A stretch of 48,914 bases of DNA from Lachnospiraceae bacterium UBA7729 (GCA_002482005.1 DLFD01000014.1:14362-63275), one strand, 5' to 3'; numbered from the stretch's first letter, positions 1 through 9,142 are shown. Numbers and translations are program-made. The notes: a model not told the origin generated them from the sequence alone.

Positions 1-47
1 TCCCCGCTTTGTATTCCTGAAAGCTTATGGAACCAACCGTCATCATG

Positions 48-124
48 ATGATGCGTGTGCCAATAGGTCCCCGCCCTTACGTGCTGGGGCGCACACGGCC
101 GGTGACTTTTTGCACCTGCGCCAT
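48..124. repeat. Structured palindromic element, copy 1
   Basis: A 77-nt element that reappears at 18735-18810 in the same orientation. Shared parts are the outer flanks (ATGATGCG / CGCCAT), the left arm GTGCCAATA, the loop TTACGTGC and the block ACACGGCCGGTGAC. The inner stem is GCCC (73-76) with GGGC (87-90) around a 10-nt loop; CGTG (80-83) in that loop can pair with CACG (94-97). The right outer arm is degraded compared with the other copy. It lies beyond the terminator of the ABC operon, so on the minus strand it could be the leader of a gene off the left edge. It does not match a riboswitch class I can recall. It could equally be a dispersed palindromic repeat. Confidence 0.55.
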
Positions 125-137
125 AATATATAGAAAC

Positions 138-166
138 AGCCGGGACCAGACTGTCTGGTTCCGGCT
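138..166 (-). terminator. Intrinsic terminator of the sugar ABC operon
   Basis: A 13-bp stem (AGCCGGGACCAGA with TCTGGTTCCGGCT, one G-T pair) around a 3-nt loop, followed on the minus strand by a T-rich run. It sits about 30 bp after the stop of the last permease gene. Confidence 0.85.
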
Positions 167-197
167 GAACGTATCATCTGATTTCAGAAACAGGCTA

Positions 198-1043
198 TTA
201 CAGCTTTCCGCCAGATGTAGCGATGCCTTCCACGAACTGCTTCTGGAAGATCACGTAGATGACGACCATAGGAATGATCGCGAGCGTAGCCGCCGCCATC
301 TGTGTCGGATACTCGGATCCGTACTGTCCCTGCATCTTGGCAAGGCCTGCCGACAGGGTTGTCGTCTTTGCATTCGTGCAGACGATCATCGGCCACATCA
401 GGTCCTTGAATGCGAAGACTGCGGTGAAGATTCCAAGGGAGACCATGGAACTCTTCGTCAGCGGCATCAGGATCCTTGAGAATCTCTGGAAGACATTGCA
501 GCCATCGATCGCGGCCGCTTCCTCCAGTTCTTTCGGAAGGCCTTCATATCCGATCTTCAGCAGGTACGTGCCGAATGCAGTGACAAGGCCCGGGAATACA
601 AGTCCGAACGTCGTGTTCAGCATTCCCATCTTGGAGACCATCAGGAACTGCGGGATGATGAAGATCTGTCCCGGAACCATCATCTGGATGAGGACCATCG
701 CAAACAGGATCTTCTTTCCGCGGAACTTCAGTCTTCCGAATGCGTATCCGGCCATCGTTGCGGTCAGGACCGCACAGACGACACGGAAGAAGATCATCAG
801 AAGAGTGTTCTTATAGAGGACCAGGAAGTTATAGCTCTGCCATACCTTGCCGAAGTTCTCCCAGTGCCAGGTCCCGCTCGGGAAGATATAGAACGGATTG
901 ACCGAGATGGATTCCTGCTTCGTCTTGACTGCTGTAAGGATCATCCATGCGAACGGGACGATCATGATAAATGACATGATGATCAGGAAGACATGTTTCA
1001 GAATATGTCTGAGCATCGCCTTCTTCTGAGCGCTTTCGATCAT
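198..1043 (-). CDS. Carbohydrate ABC transporter permease, MalG-type
   Basis: Inner-membrane permease of a CUT1-type sugar importer, 281 aa, the usual size for the MalG/YcjP family. About six membrane segments are visible, the first at residues 15-38. The cytoplasmic EAA loop is clear (EEAAAIDGCNVFQRF, near residue 175); it docks on the ATPase. It is the last gene of the operon, 19 bp after the partner permease, and has a GGAGG-rich ribosome site. No ATP-binding subunit is encoded nearby, so a shared MsmK-type ATPase encoded elsewhere probably powers it (inference). The substrate cannot be read from the sequence. Confidence 0.92.
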   Translation of the reverse strand: MIESAQKKAMLRHILKHVFLIIMSFIMIVPFAWMILTAVKTKQESISVNPFYIFPSGTWHWENFGKVWQSYNFLVLYKNTLLMIFFRVVCAVLTATMAGYAFGRLKFRGKKILFAMVLIQMMVPGQIFIIPQFLMVSKMGMLNTTFGLVFPGLVTAFGTYLLKIGYEGLPKELEEAAAIDGCNVFQRFSRILMPLTKSSMVSLGIFTAVFAFKDLMWPMIVCTNAKTTTLSAGLAKMQGQYGSEYPTQMAAATLAIIPMVVIYVIFQKQFVEGIATSGGKL

Positions 1044-1062
1044 AATCTATTCCCCCCTCCGA

Positions 1063-1950
1063 TTATGGATGATATACGAGTTTCTTCTCTGCCTGCTGCA
1101 GGATGACCGTGATGATCATGATGAATATCAGCAGGATGCAGACCAGCGTCGCGCCATAGCCCTTGTTGCCGTTGGTGAATGCGTACTGGTAGAACAGATA
1201 GACAACGGACTGGGTCTTCTTCAGCGCCACATTGGTCTTGTCCATGACCATGAACATCAGATCGAAGATCGTCAGAGCGCCGATGATTCTGGTCTGTACG
1301 ATGAAGAAGGTAGTCGGGCTCAGCAGCGGAACCGTGATCGAAAGGAACTGACGGAACTCGCTTGCGCCATCGATTCTTGCAGCCTCATAGTAGTCGCCGG
1401 GGATATCCTGAAGACCGCCTATGAACAGGACCATGTTATAACCGATGATGGACCATACGCCGATGATGCCGACCGAGATCCATGCGATCTTCGGATCGGA
1501 GATCCATGCGGTGTTGGTATGAAATATGTTATTAAGAAGTCCGAACTGGGTGTTGTACATCCATCTCCAGACCATGGCGACTGCGGCCGGAGCGCAGACC
1601 ATCGGAACAAAGAAGATGGTACGGTATACGGACCGTCCGACGCACTTCTTGTTCAGGAGAACTGCAAGGATCAGAGCGATGATGATACCGAACGGTACTT
1701 CAATGATTGCGTATTTGACAGTGTTCCATAGAGACTGCCATGTCTCCGGATTGGACCCGACGACCTTATAGTTGGCAAGTCCGATGAATATATTTCCTTT
1801 GCCGAAGTCGCCTGTCTTGCAGAACGACTGGTAGATTGTCTGGATGATCGGATAGAAGTTCAGGATGATCAGACCGATCATGGTAGGAGCAACAAAGAGC
1901 CATCCCCACCTTTCCTCCTTCTTCTCCTTTAAGGACATCTTCTTTTTCAC
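1063..1950 (-). CDS. Carbohydrate ABC transporter permease, MalF-type
   Basis: Partner permease of the sugar importer, 295 aa, with six predicted membrane segments after a basic N-terminus rich in Lys and Glu. The EAA loop (YYEAARIDGASEFRQF, near residue 190) is intact. The start chosen is a GTG at 1950, eight bases after GGAGG; an in-frame ATG at 1938 is the alternative. It lies between the binding-protein gene and the second permease, the classic order of CUT1 operons. Together the two permeases form the membrane channel. Confidence 0.92.
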   Translation of the reverse strand: MKKKMSLKEKKEERWGWLFVAPTMIGLIILNFYPIIQTIYQSFCKTGDFGKGNIFIGLANYKVVGSNPETWQSLWNTVKYAIIEVPFGIIIALILAVLLNKKCVGRSVYRTIFFVPMVCAPAAVAMVWRWMYNTQFGLLNNIFHTNTAWISDPKIAWISVGIIGVWSIIGYNMVLFIGGLQDIPGDYYEAARIDGASEFRQFLSITVPLLSPTTFFIVQTRIIGALTIFDLMFMVMDKTNVALKKTQSVVYLFYQYAFTNGNKGYGATLVCILLIFIMIITVILQQAEKKLVYHP

Positions 1951-2123
1951 CTGTGATCCCTCCGTGATTTTCCGTAGCCCGGTAAGCAGATACAGCGAGA
2001 GCGCTCCTCAAGATCTTCTGTTCTTGCGGAGCGCCGCTTTCTTCATGCCCCGGAGAAGGCCTCCGGGACTACATCCTTCTTATTCCACCGGTGATGATCT
2101 GTCTGGTCTTGTGGGTAACCAGA

Positions 2124-3434
2124 TTACTCAGCTGCGATTGCGTTCTCGATGATCGTCTGTGCGTTGTCGCAAGCTGCCGCCATGGTATCCGGGTTGGACG
2201 GATCAAGCCATGCATCCAGGAATGCACCTTCCTGCTGGATTGCGTCTTCCCATACGGTGGTGTTTCTGGTGTACGGTCTGAAGTACAGGGAACCGTTCTC
2301 TTCGATCTTGGTGAATGCGGAAACATCCATTCCCTCGAATGCGTTAGCGAAGTCCTCAGAGATGCCCTTCATGCCGCCCATGGTTACGCCGAGCTTTGCC
2401 TGCTCTTTCTGCTGATCTTCCTGGCAGAACCAGCTGATCAGATCGTAAGCTGCCTGCGGATCTGCGGTCTCGGACTTTGCAGCCCAGCCAAGTCCGTTGT
2501 AGCAGGACCATCTCTCGCCGTCATCGCACTGGCCGTTCCCGTTCACATCAGCGTACGGAAGCTCTGCCCAGTAGTAATCCGCGTGGTTCTCAGCAGTGTA
2601 GAAGCTGTTGATCATCCAGGATCCCTGTGTGATCATAGCTGCAAGTCCGGACTGGAACAGCTGATCGGTACCGGTCTCAGCAACAGTCTGCTGCGGAGCC
2701 GCGTACTCGAGGATCTGACGCATCATCTCCATGCCTGCCTTGGACTCATCGGACCCGATCGCGGTGGACTTATGGTCATCGCCGACAACATTTCCGCCGT
2801 AATCGTAGATGATGTTGTACCAGCCATCCTGGTTGTTGGAGGTGTTGATCGCATATCCGTATACGCCGTCATCCTTACCTGCCTCAGTGATAGCCTTTGC
2901 TGCATCTCTTACATCTTCCCAGGTCCAGTCATCGGTAGGAGTCTCAACTCCGTACTTGTCGAACAGCGCCTTGTTATACAGAAGAGCGATCGTATCATGG
3001 TCCTTCGGAAGCGCATAGACGGAGCCGTTGTCATCACGGGTGAACAGATCGGTGACGCCTTCATAGTAGTTGGCAAGATCGATCTTGTCATCTGCCTTGA
3101 TGTAATCGTCAAGGTTCAGAAGGATATCGTTCTCCATGTACATCTGTGCAACGTTGGAATGCATCCAGAAGACATCCGGCATGCCGGACTGATCGGTAGC
3201 GCCTGCCTCAAGCAGTGTCCAGTAGTTGTCCCAGTCTACAACGTCGATCTGGACCTTGACTCCGGACTGCTCGGTCCACTCGTCAGCGATCTGCTGAATT
3301 CCTGCCAGCTGGTTGTTATCCCAGATAGCAACCTTCAGCTCGTCAACATCGTAAGCCATTGCATTGAAGCTCATGCCAGCCGTCATGGTCATAGCCATGG
3401 AAGCCGCAGCAATTAACGCAACACTTCTCCTCAT
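2124..3434 (-). CDS. Extracellular sugar-binding protein of the ABC importer
   Basis: Family 1 solute-binding protein, 436 aa, which captures the sugar outside the cell and delivers it to the two downstream permeases. The body shows the family pattern: an N-terminal LKVAIWDNN strand, PDVFWMHSN, then GVTDLFTRDDNGSVYALPKD. The ATG at 3434 was chosen because AGGAGG lies just upstream and a signal peptide begins there. That signal peptide (basic MRR, hydrophobic core, AMA-Y cleavage near residue 26) contains no cysteine, so the lipobox that normally anchors such proteins in Bacillota is absent. The protein may be released or held by the permease. It is the first gene of the transport operon, 173 bp before the next gene. 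Confidence 0.92.
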   Translation of the reverse strand: MRRSVALIAAASMAMTMTAGMSFNAMAYDVDELKVAIWDNNQLAGIQQIADEWTEQSGVKVQIDVVDWDNYWTLLEAGATDQSGMPDVFWMHSNVAQMYMENDILLNLDDYIKADDKIDLANYYEGVTDLFTRDDNGSVYALPKDHDTIALLYNKALFDKYGVETPTDDWTWEDVRDAAKAITEAGKDDGVYGYAINTSNNQDGWYNIIYDYGGNVVGDDHKSTAIGSDESKAGMEMMRQILEYAAPQQTVAETGTDQLFQSGLAAMITQGSWMINSFYTAENHADYYWAELPYADVNGNGQCDDGERWSCYNGLGWAAKSETADPQAAYDLISWFCQEDQQKEQAKLGVTMGGMKGISEDFANAFEGMDVSAFTKIEENGSLYFRPYTRNTTVWEDAIQQEGAFLDAWLDPSNPDTMAAACDNAQTIIENAIAAE

Positions 3435-3509
3435 ACTTGTTCCTCCTGTGTGAAAGATAAATAGGTAAACGCCGGGGCATATTTGAACATGCATCCGGCA
3501 GTTGTCTAT

Positions 3510-3515
3510 AGTATA
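3510..3515 (-). promoter_or_regulatory. Candidate -10 box of the ABC operon
   Basis: The minus strand reads TATACT here, about 75 bp upstream of the binding-protein start, in an AT-rich 256-bp gap after the AraC-type gene. No good -35 is evident, which would fit an activator-dependent promoter. The rest of the gap shows no gene. Confidence 0.4.
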
Positions 3516-3690
3516 AACAGGATTCAATTAAACAAGATATGTCCGAATATTGAAATAAATTGTCAAAATGTACTCTGTTGGCACTTTGCACAATTATCAG
3601 AAAATCACATCCACATTTTTATAAACCAGTTCCCAAAAAGCCGGAATATTTTGTAGACTTGCATAATCCGGATACGTGGAAAGTCCATTT

Positions 3691-4647
3691 TCAATGGTTC
3701 CAGTCGTCGTTTTCGTCAATTCCGGCCTGCCTGTTTTCACCATCTTCTTGTCTGTCCGTAAGGCTCTCCCCTCCCTTCTTATCGGCTTTCCTGCCGAAAA
3801 GTTCGCCGCTTTTCACCATATTTTCAAGGGACCTGAAACGATATTTCGCAGGCGGCAGACCGAACATCTTCTTGAAAGCCTTGGAGAAGGTCACCGGATC
3901 CTGATAGCCGCAGTACAGAGCGACCTTCCCCATCGGAAAGTCCGTATGGTCCAGCAGTTCCGTTGCCTTGGTTAGCCTGAAACTCTTCAGGTATTCCTGC
4001 GGAGACAGTCCCAGATGCTTCATGAACAGAGAATAAAGATAACCCCTTTCCACATTGACAGCCCTGGCGATCTCCGTCACCTTGACGGAAGGATTGGCAT
4101 AATTGTCCCGTACATACTCTACTGCACGGTTTACGATCTCGTTCCGGCTGGTCACATCCACGATCTGCACTTCCATGTCCTGAAGAAGGACAGAGAAAAA
4201 CTGATACGCAAGTCCCTGGACCATATACTGTCCGACCGTATCGTCCTTCCGGTAAGACAGCATCTTCAGGATGATGTCCCGCAGCCCGGCAGCGCTGCTG
4301 GTTGAGAATGTCAGCACGTCTCCTCCCAGCCCAAGGTCTTTCATCAGCTCTGTGCACAGATTCCCTTTAACCCCCAGCCAGCAGTAGGTCCATGGGGAAT
4401 CCTTATCCGCCTCATAGAAGATCTGCGTTCCGGGCTCGATCAGGAAGCCGTCCCCCGCATGCAGATGATAAGTCTGCTGGTCAACGGTGAAGATCCCTTT
4501 TCCGGAAAGGATGATATGGAACAGCCAGAAATCACGGACGGCAGGACCGTAGCTATGACCGGATACACATTCCTCGTACCCGCAGAAACTCACCTGCATA
4601 TCCCTGAACTTGTCATTGCTCCTGAAAAAGTGAATATAATCCGCCAT
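3691..4647 (-). CDS. AraC-family transcriptional regulator
   Basis: DNA-binding regulator, 318 aa. The N-terminal half (about residues 20-150) is a cupin-type sensing domain (FHIILSGKGIFTVD, then HAGDGFLIEPGTQIF). The C-terminal part (about 190-285) carries the two helix-turn-helix motifs of the AraC family (VTEIARAVNVERGYLYSLF and GKVALYCGYQDPVTFSKAF, ending PAKYR). The last 35 residues are charged and probably disordered. It lies directly upstream of the sugar importer on the same strand, so it most likely senses the sugar and activates that operon (inference). A ribosome site GGAGG stands 11 bases before the ATG. Confidence 0.92.
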   Translation of the reverse strand: MADYIHFFRSNDKFRDMQVSFCGYEECVSGHSYGPAVRDFWLFHIILSGKGIFTVDQQTYHLHAGDGFLIEPGTQIFYEADKDSPWTYCWLGVKGNLCTELMKDLGLGGDVLTFSTSSAAGLRDIILKMLSYRKDDTVGQYMVQGLAYQFFSVLLQDMEVQIVDVTSRNEIVNRAVEYVRDNYANPSVKVTEIARAVNVERGYLYSLFMKHLGLSPQEYLKSFRLTKATELLDHTDFPMGKVALYCGYQDPVTFSKAFKKMFGLPPAKYRFRSLENMVKSGELFGRKADKKGGESLTDRQEDGENRQAGIDENDDWNH

Positions 4648-4706
4648 ACTAACTCATTTCCTCCAGGCAGTACTGTGCCCGGAACCTTCTCCCTCTGAAA
4701 GCCGGC

Positions 4707-6062
4707 TCAGTCTTTCAGGCTCCGATAGCCCTTCTTCTCGATCTTCAGGATATAGAAGACGAACACGATGGTACTGATCAGCCAGGTGATCGGATAGATC
4801 CACCAGGCAAGATGGATATCGTGAAAAGCTCTCCCTACCGTGAACAGGACAGTGATCCTTACCACGCACCAGCACGTCAGCATGACGATGGTGGGTACCA
4901 TCGGCCTCCCGAGCCCTCTCATGACGGCAGACGCGATATGGGAGAATCCTACCAGGAAGAAGAACAGGGAACAGACTCTTGCTCTTCCCACTCCATAGTA
5001 GATGACTTCCGGATCCCGGTTGAAGAAAGCGATGATCTGGGGTGCATATGCATAGGTGATCACGCCGATCCCTTCGATCAGGGCAAGAGACGCGATGAAT
5101 GCGAAGTGCATCCCATCCTTCACGCGGTCGTATTCCCTGGCTCCCATATTCTGGGCGATATAGGTCGTCATAGCCAGCGAGAAGGCTGTGACCGGCAGAA
5201 AACCGAAGCCTTCCGCCTTGGTACTGGCTCCGTTCCCGGCCATCGCGGCAGAACCGAAGGAATTGATGTACGACTGGATCAGAATATTCGAGAGATCGAT
5301 GACAGAGCCCTGCAGCGCCGTCGGAATCCCGTACCGCATGATCACGGACAGTGTCTTTCCGTCAAAACGGATCCTTCGCAGATTCAGCCGGATCGCTCCT
5401 TCCGTACGCATCAGGCGGCGCAGGACCAGGAAAGCTGTCAGAAACTCCGACAGGATCGTGGCATAAGCCGCCCCGTCCACCCCCATATGGAATACAGCGA
5501 TGAAGACGATATCGAGAACGATATTGGTCATCGATGAGATCACCAGATAGATCAGCGGATGCCTTGCATCCCCGGCTGCCTGAAGGATGCCGGTCAGCAT
5601 GTTGTACAGGATGAGCCCTGTGAATCCCATAAAGTAGATCCTGAGATACAGATCGGAAAGATGGAAGACATTCTCCGGAGTTCCCATCCATCTCAGAATG
5701 AACGGACTTGCAGACACCCCGAAAACCGTCATGACCAGAGACAGAGCAAGCGCCAGCGCGACGGTCGTATGCACCGCTCTCTCCGTCCTCGCATTATCCT
5801 TTGCCCCGATTGCTCTTGAGATCACGACTCCGGCGCCGGTCGAAAACCCCATGAAGAATCCTGTGAACAGAAATACCAGGGAACCGACGCTGGTGACTCC
5901 CGCCAGAGCCTCCGGCCCCAGGAAATTGCCGACGATCAGGGAATCCGCCGTATTATAGAGCTGCTGGAAGAGATTGCCGATCAGAATGGGAAAGGCAAAA
6001 CTCAGAATCTCCTTCCGGTAGTCTCCGGAAGTCATCACGATCACAGCGCTCTTCTTTCCCAT
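4707..6062 (-). CDS. MATE-family multidrug/cation antiporter
   Basis: Membrane exporter of the MATE family, 451 aa from the start used, with 12 predicted membrane segments in two similar halves. Typical motifs are present: PILIGNLFQQLYNTADSLIV at the N-terminus and GNGASTKAEGFGFLP in the second half. Family members expel drugs or metabolites in exchange for Na+ or H+; the substrate here is unknown. The ATG at 6062 (MGKKSAV) was chosen because an earlier start would add a region without family similarity, but the ribosome site is weak. It lies 59 bp before the AraC-type gene and may be cotranscribed with it. A terminator isolates it from asrABC upstream. Confidence 0.9.
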   Translation of the reverse strand: MGKKSAVIVMTSGDYRKEILSFAFPILIGNLFQQLYNTADSLIVGNFLGPEALAGVTSVGSLVFLFTGFFMGFSTGAGVVISRAIGAKDNARTERAVHTTVALALALSLVMTVFGVSASPFILRWMGTPENVFHLSDLYLRIYFMGFTGLILYNMLTGILQAAGDARHPLIYLVISSMTNIVLDIVFIAVFHMGVDGAAYATILSEFLTAFLVLRRLMRTEGAIRLNLRRIRFDGKTLSVIMRYGIPTALQGSVIDLSNILIQSYINSFGSAAMAGNGASTKAEGFGFLPVTAFSLAMTTYIAQNMGAREYDRVKDGMHFAFIASLALIEGIGVITYAYAPQIIAFFNRDPEVIYYGVGRARVCSLFFFLVGFSHIASAVMRGLGRPMVPTIVMLTCWCVVRITVLFTVGRAFHDIHLAWWIYPITWLISTIVFVFYILKIEKKGYRSLKD

Positions 6063-6146
6063 CCTCAGTCTCCCCGTTTTCTTGCAAAAATCTGTAAAAA
6101 CCTGTCTCTGTAACAATACCACACTTTCGGAAAAATGGACGGAAAA

Positions 6147-6176
6147 GAGGACTGCATCCGCCCGGATGCAGTCCTC
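6147..6176 (-). terminator. Intrinsic terminator of asrABC
   Basis: A perfect 14-bp stem (GAGGACTGCATCCG with CGGATGCAGTCCTC) around a 2-nt loop, followed on the minus strand by TTTTCC. It lies 63 bp after the asrC stop. Confidence 0.92.
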
Positions 6177-6239
6177 CCCTCAGCTTCTGTGTGCCGGCGT
6201 CTCACCGAAAGAACACATTCCGTCTTCCGTGTGCCGCGG

Positions 6240-7301
6240 TCACTGCAGGTTGTTGGTGCGGTCGTAATGCTTTCCGCCCCAGTAAAGCCGTGTGGCCACT
6301 TCCGCCTTCTCCGGCAGATGGACATCCTTCATGACCCATTTGAGGAACTCATCAAAGCCTGTGCGGTCGACGATATAGCCGATATGTTCCTTGTGCTCGA
6401 CCGCATTCGGATCGATATATTCGTCTATGTAAGCGTAGACGTTATTGATCATCCTGCTGACGGACTCTTCGTCTGCCCAGCGGATGAAATCTTCCGCAAG
6501 TCTCGGATTCTTCTTTCCGGTACGTCCAAGCAGGACAACGCGGAAATAGTGCTCTCTGGACCTGGTCCATGCTCTTGTCGGACAGTAGTGGACGCAGACG
6601 CCGCAGCCGATGCAGCGGTTTGCATCGCGGACGACCTTGCCGTTCTGAAGGGACAGCGCCCCGACGGACCTTGCCTTGCAGTACTTGATGCACTGCTCGC
6701 ATCCGACGCAGCGGTCCGGATCGTACTGCGGCTCGGTCATTCCGATGATGCCGAAGTCTGCAAAGCGAACCTTGGCACAGTCGTTGGAGCAGCCGGTGAA
6801 GGCAATCTTCACATGGCGGTCGGACGGGAAGATCTCTTTCTCGATCCTGCGGGCAAATGCGGTCGTGTCGTAGCATCCGAACGGGCAGAGTCTTGCTCCC
6901 GGGCACGCTTCGATGTTTCTGGTACCGGATGCCGGGAAGCCCTTGCCCTCTTCTTCCTGGTTGATATGAAGAGCATCGATGACAGCCTGGACTTCGGCAT
7001 TGACCTTGTCCATATCTTCCATCTTTATTCCCGGGATCTCGATCCCCTGTCTGTTGGTGATATCGATGGTCCCGGTCCCGTACTTCTCGGCGATCCCGAC
7101 GATCTTCGCCATGGAAGCCGCATCGATGACGCCTCCCGGGATCCTTACTCTGGATGCAGTCTCACCGCGCTTCTTGGAATAGCGGAAGGCATTCTTCTTC
7201 AGTTTCAGAATATTGACGTCCGTATTCTCAACGTCAGTGTTCAGAGGTGATCTGGTGAACTCCGAGACCTCTGCAGCTCCCTGTAATCTTGTTTCTTCCA
7301 T
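6240..7301 (-). CDS. asrC: Anaerobic sulfite reductase subunit C (siroheme)
   Basis: Catalytic subunit of the cytoplasmic AsrABC complex, which reduces sulfite to sulfide with six electrons; 353 aa, close to the usual 337. The siroheme/4Fe-4S binding motif is complete (C133-x5-C139 and C171-x3-C175). Two ferredoxin-type 4Fe-4S motifs follow (C198/201/204/208 and C230/233/236/240). The ATG at 7301 has AGGAGG five bases upstream; a GTG one codon earlier is possible. It is last in the operon, 10 bp after asrB, and is followed by a strong terminator. A role in nitrite reduction is also conceivable, as siroheme enzymes reduce both anions, and a nitrate reductase operon lies 4 kb away. Confidence 0.93.
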   Translation of the reverse strand: MEETRLQGAAEVSEFTRSPLNTDVENTDVNILKLKKNAFRYSKKRGETASRVRIPGGVIDAASMAKIVGIAEKYGTGTIDITNRQGIEIPGIKMEDMDKVNAEVQAVIDALHINQEEEGKGFPASGTRNIEACPGARLCPFGCYDTTAFARRIEKEIFPSDRHVKIAFTGCSNDCAKVRFADFGIIGMTEPQYDPDRCVGCEQCIKYCKARSVGALSLQNGKVVRDANRCIGCGVCVHYCPTRAWTRSREHYFRVVLLGRTGKKNPRLAEDFIRWADEESVSRMINNVYAYIDEYIDPNAVEHKEHIGYIVDRTGFDEFLKWVMKDVHLPEKAEVATRLYWGGKHYDRTNNLQ

Positions 7302-7311
7302 CACGTCCTCC

Positions 7312-8103
7312 TTAATCCATCAGAAGCTTGCCTTCGGTGTAATTGAACACCGGGCCGTCCAGGCAGATGTACTTCTCTCCGACTCTGCAGTGTCCGCACT
7401 TTCCGAGTCCGCAGCACATCTTTCTCTCGTAGGAGACGGTGATATTCTCATCTTTGAACCCCTTCTTCTGAAGCTCGATGATCGTGAACCTCATCATTGG
7501 CGGCGGTCCTACGACGACGGCTTTTGCCGATGACGGATCCTTCAGAGGCAGATCCGCAATGTACTTGGTGACCAGGCCGACCTTGCCCTCGTATCCTTCC
7601 GGAGCGCCGTCGACAGTCAGGGTCAGGTTCAGTTTCTCGTCCCACTTCTTCAGATCGTCCCGAAAGAGCATATCATTCGGTGAACGGAAGCCGACGATCA
7701 CGTACTTGTCCTTCGCATTCTCCATCTCAGAAAGAGCATTCACGACGCCGCGGACCGGAGATACGCCGGTACCGCCGGCAACGACAACCGTCTCGCCTTC
7801 CCTGTAAAGGTCGATGTCAAATCCGTTGCCGTAAGGTCCTCTGAGAAGGAGCTTCTGTCCCTTGTAGTGTTCGAAGACCTCATTCGTGACACGGCCGACT
7901 CTTCTCATGGTCAGGTCGACATAATCCGGGCCGATCCCGGAGATGGAGATCGGAGCTTCGCCGAACTTCGGCATGGAGACTTCAAAGAACTGTCCCGGCC
8001 TGCATTCTCCGTGAAACTCCATCCGGAAAGTGTATTCCTTCTGCGTATGCCTGATCACGTCAAGGATCGCTGACGGGAAAGGAATGTATGCATTCTCACT
8101 CAT
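7312..8103 (-). CDS. asrB: Anaerobic sulfite reductase subunit B (flavoprotein)
   Basis: Electron-input subunit of AsrABC, 263 aa, with a ferredoxin-NADP reductase fold. It passes electrons from NAD(P)H through FAD to the iron-sulfur subunits. The FAD part is N-terminal (RRVGRVTNEVFEHY, LLLRGPYGNGFDI) and the nucleotide part follows (VVVAGGTGVSPVRGV, VGFRSPNDMLFR). A C-terminal cysteine cluster (CCGLGKCGHCRVG, then C) binds a 2Fe-2S centre as in dihydroorotate dehydrogenase PyrK. The ATG at 8103 follows the asrA stop by two bases; a GTG at 8107-8109 would overlap it. The family start MSxNxYIP supports 8103. Confidence 0.94.
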   Translation of the reverse strand: MSENAYIPFPSAILDVIRHTQKEYTFRMEFHGECRPGQFFEVSMPKFGEAPISISGIGPDYVDLTMRRVGRVTNEVFEHYKGQKLLLRGPYGNGFDIDLYREGETVVVAGGTGVSPVRGVVNALSEMENAKDKYVIVGFRSPNDMLFRDDLKKWDEKLNLTLTVDGAPEGYEGKVGLVTKYIADLPLKDPSSAKAVVVGPPPMMRFTIIELQKKGFKDENITVSYERKMCCGLGKCGHCRVGEKYICLDGPVFNYTEGKLLMD

Positions 8104-8105
8104 GA

Positions 8106-9131
8106 TCACTTCTCCTCCTTTCCCGCGTCCTCAGACGCCTTCGCAACCTTGCTGATGATATTCGCATAGGAGATGTATGCCGGACAGACATCATCGCACC
8201 TTCCGCATCCTACGCACATGTTGTAGCCGAACTTTGCACGGAAATCTCCGATCTTGTGAAGGACCTTGAAGCGCATCCTTTCGCCGTGTTTTCTTCTGTA
8301 CTGGCCGCCGCCGGCCACATTCGTGAAGCCGTCGACCATACAGGAAGCGCCTACTCTGCGGCGCTCACCGACCTTTCCGTTGTCAGAATAATAGATATCC
8401 TGCATCGTGAAGCACGTACAGGTAGGACATACAAAGTTGCAGCGTCCGCAGGCGATGCAGCGCGCATCGTACTCATCCCAGAGCTTGTCCCTGTAGACGG
8501 ATGCCGGGATCCTGTCAGGCGGCGTGACCTTCGTCCTGTTCTCCGTGACATAAGACGGTGTCACATCCTTCTTCTCAGCCTTCAGTCCCTCGAATGCAGT
8601 CTTGAACTTTTCGTCCTTCACATCCGAATAATAGCAGCCATCCTCTCTCTTCTCGATGGAGAATGCGTACTCATCCGTCTGATTGCTGCCCATGGATGCA
8701 CAGAAGCAGTTGGCATAAGAATGTGTACAGCCGATCAGCACAAGGTGGACCAGATCACGGCGGCGGCGATAGAACCAGTCCTCGTCACGCCCATTTTTCA
8801 GATAGATATCATCGATTCTCTTCAGCGCGTGGACATCGCAGCTGCGAAGGAAGATCAGGACCGGCCTTGGGTCAAGCCCTGCCTCGGTCACCTTGTCCTC
8901 GGTGAAGTAGAAAAGCGTCTCGGAAAGCGGGGTGAGGAATTCGCGGAACGGATAATCCGACTTTTTCTCAAGCTCGATCTCATCTGCATCTGTGACGAAG
9001 TCGTAGCGGACCACATCGGTCCCTTCGAAACGTCCTTCGCCGATCTTCCGGACTGGCGCAAAGATCCGGTAGTCTTCCGAAAGCTTCCGGACCAGGTCGC
9101 CATAGTCCTTTTCAGACATCTGATAACCCAT
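8106..9131 (-). CDS. asrA: Anaerobic sulfite reductase subunit A (4Fe-4S)
   Basis: Iron-sulfur electron-transfer subunit of AsrABC, 341 aa, matching the family length of about 347. Two 4Fe-4S motifs lie in the last third (CIACGRCNFVCPTCTCF and CVGCGRCDDVCP). The N-terminal region is the AsrA/hydrogenase-beta-like domain (PRPVLIFLRSCDVHALKRID). The ATG at 9131 was chosen because AAAGGA lies seven bases upstream; an ATG 15 bases earlier has no ribosome site. It is first in the operon, and its stop nearly touches the asrB start. The leader upstream has a hairpin and a tiny ORF. Confidence 0.94.
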   Translation of the reverse strand: MGYQMSEKDYGDLVRKLSEDYRIFAPVRKIGEGRFEGTDVVRYDFVTDADEIELEKKSDYPFREFLTPLSETLFYFTEDKVTEAGLDPRPVLIFLRSCDVHALKRIDDIYLKNGRDEDWFYRRRRDLVHLVLIGCTHSYANCFCASMGSNQTDEYAFSIEKREDGCYYSDVKDEKFKTAFEGLKAEKKDVTPSYVTENRTKVTPPDRIPASVYRDKLWDEYDARCIACGRCNFVCPTCTCFTMQDIYYSDNGKVGERRRVGASCMVDGFTNVAGGGQYRRKHGERMRFKVLHKIGDFRAKFGYNMCVGCGRCDDVCPAYISYANIISKVAKASEDAGKEEK

Positions 9132-9142
9132 AACTTTTCCTT

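Noticed and set aside
2091..3416. Long plus-strand frame of 441 codons opposite the sugar-binding protein gene
   Set aside because: It mirrors the real gene, has no ribosome site, and its translation is Val/Leu/Cys-rich without any family signature. Similar mirror frames opposite glgA, narB, jetC and others were dropped for the same reason.
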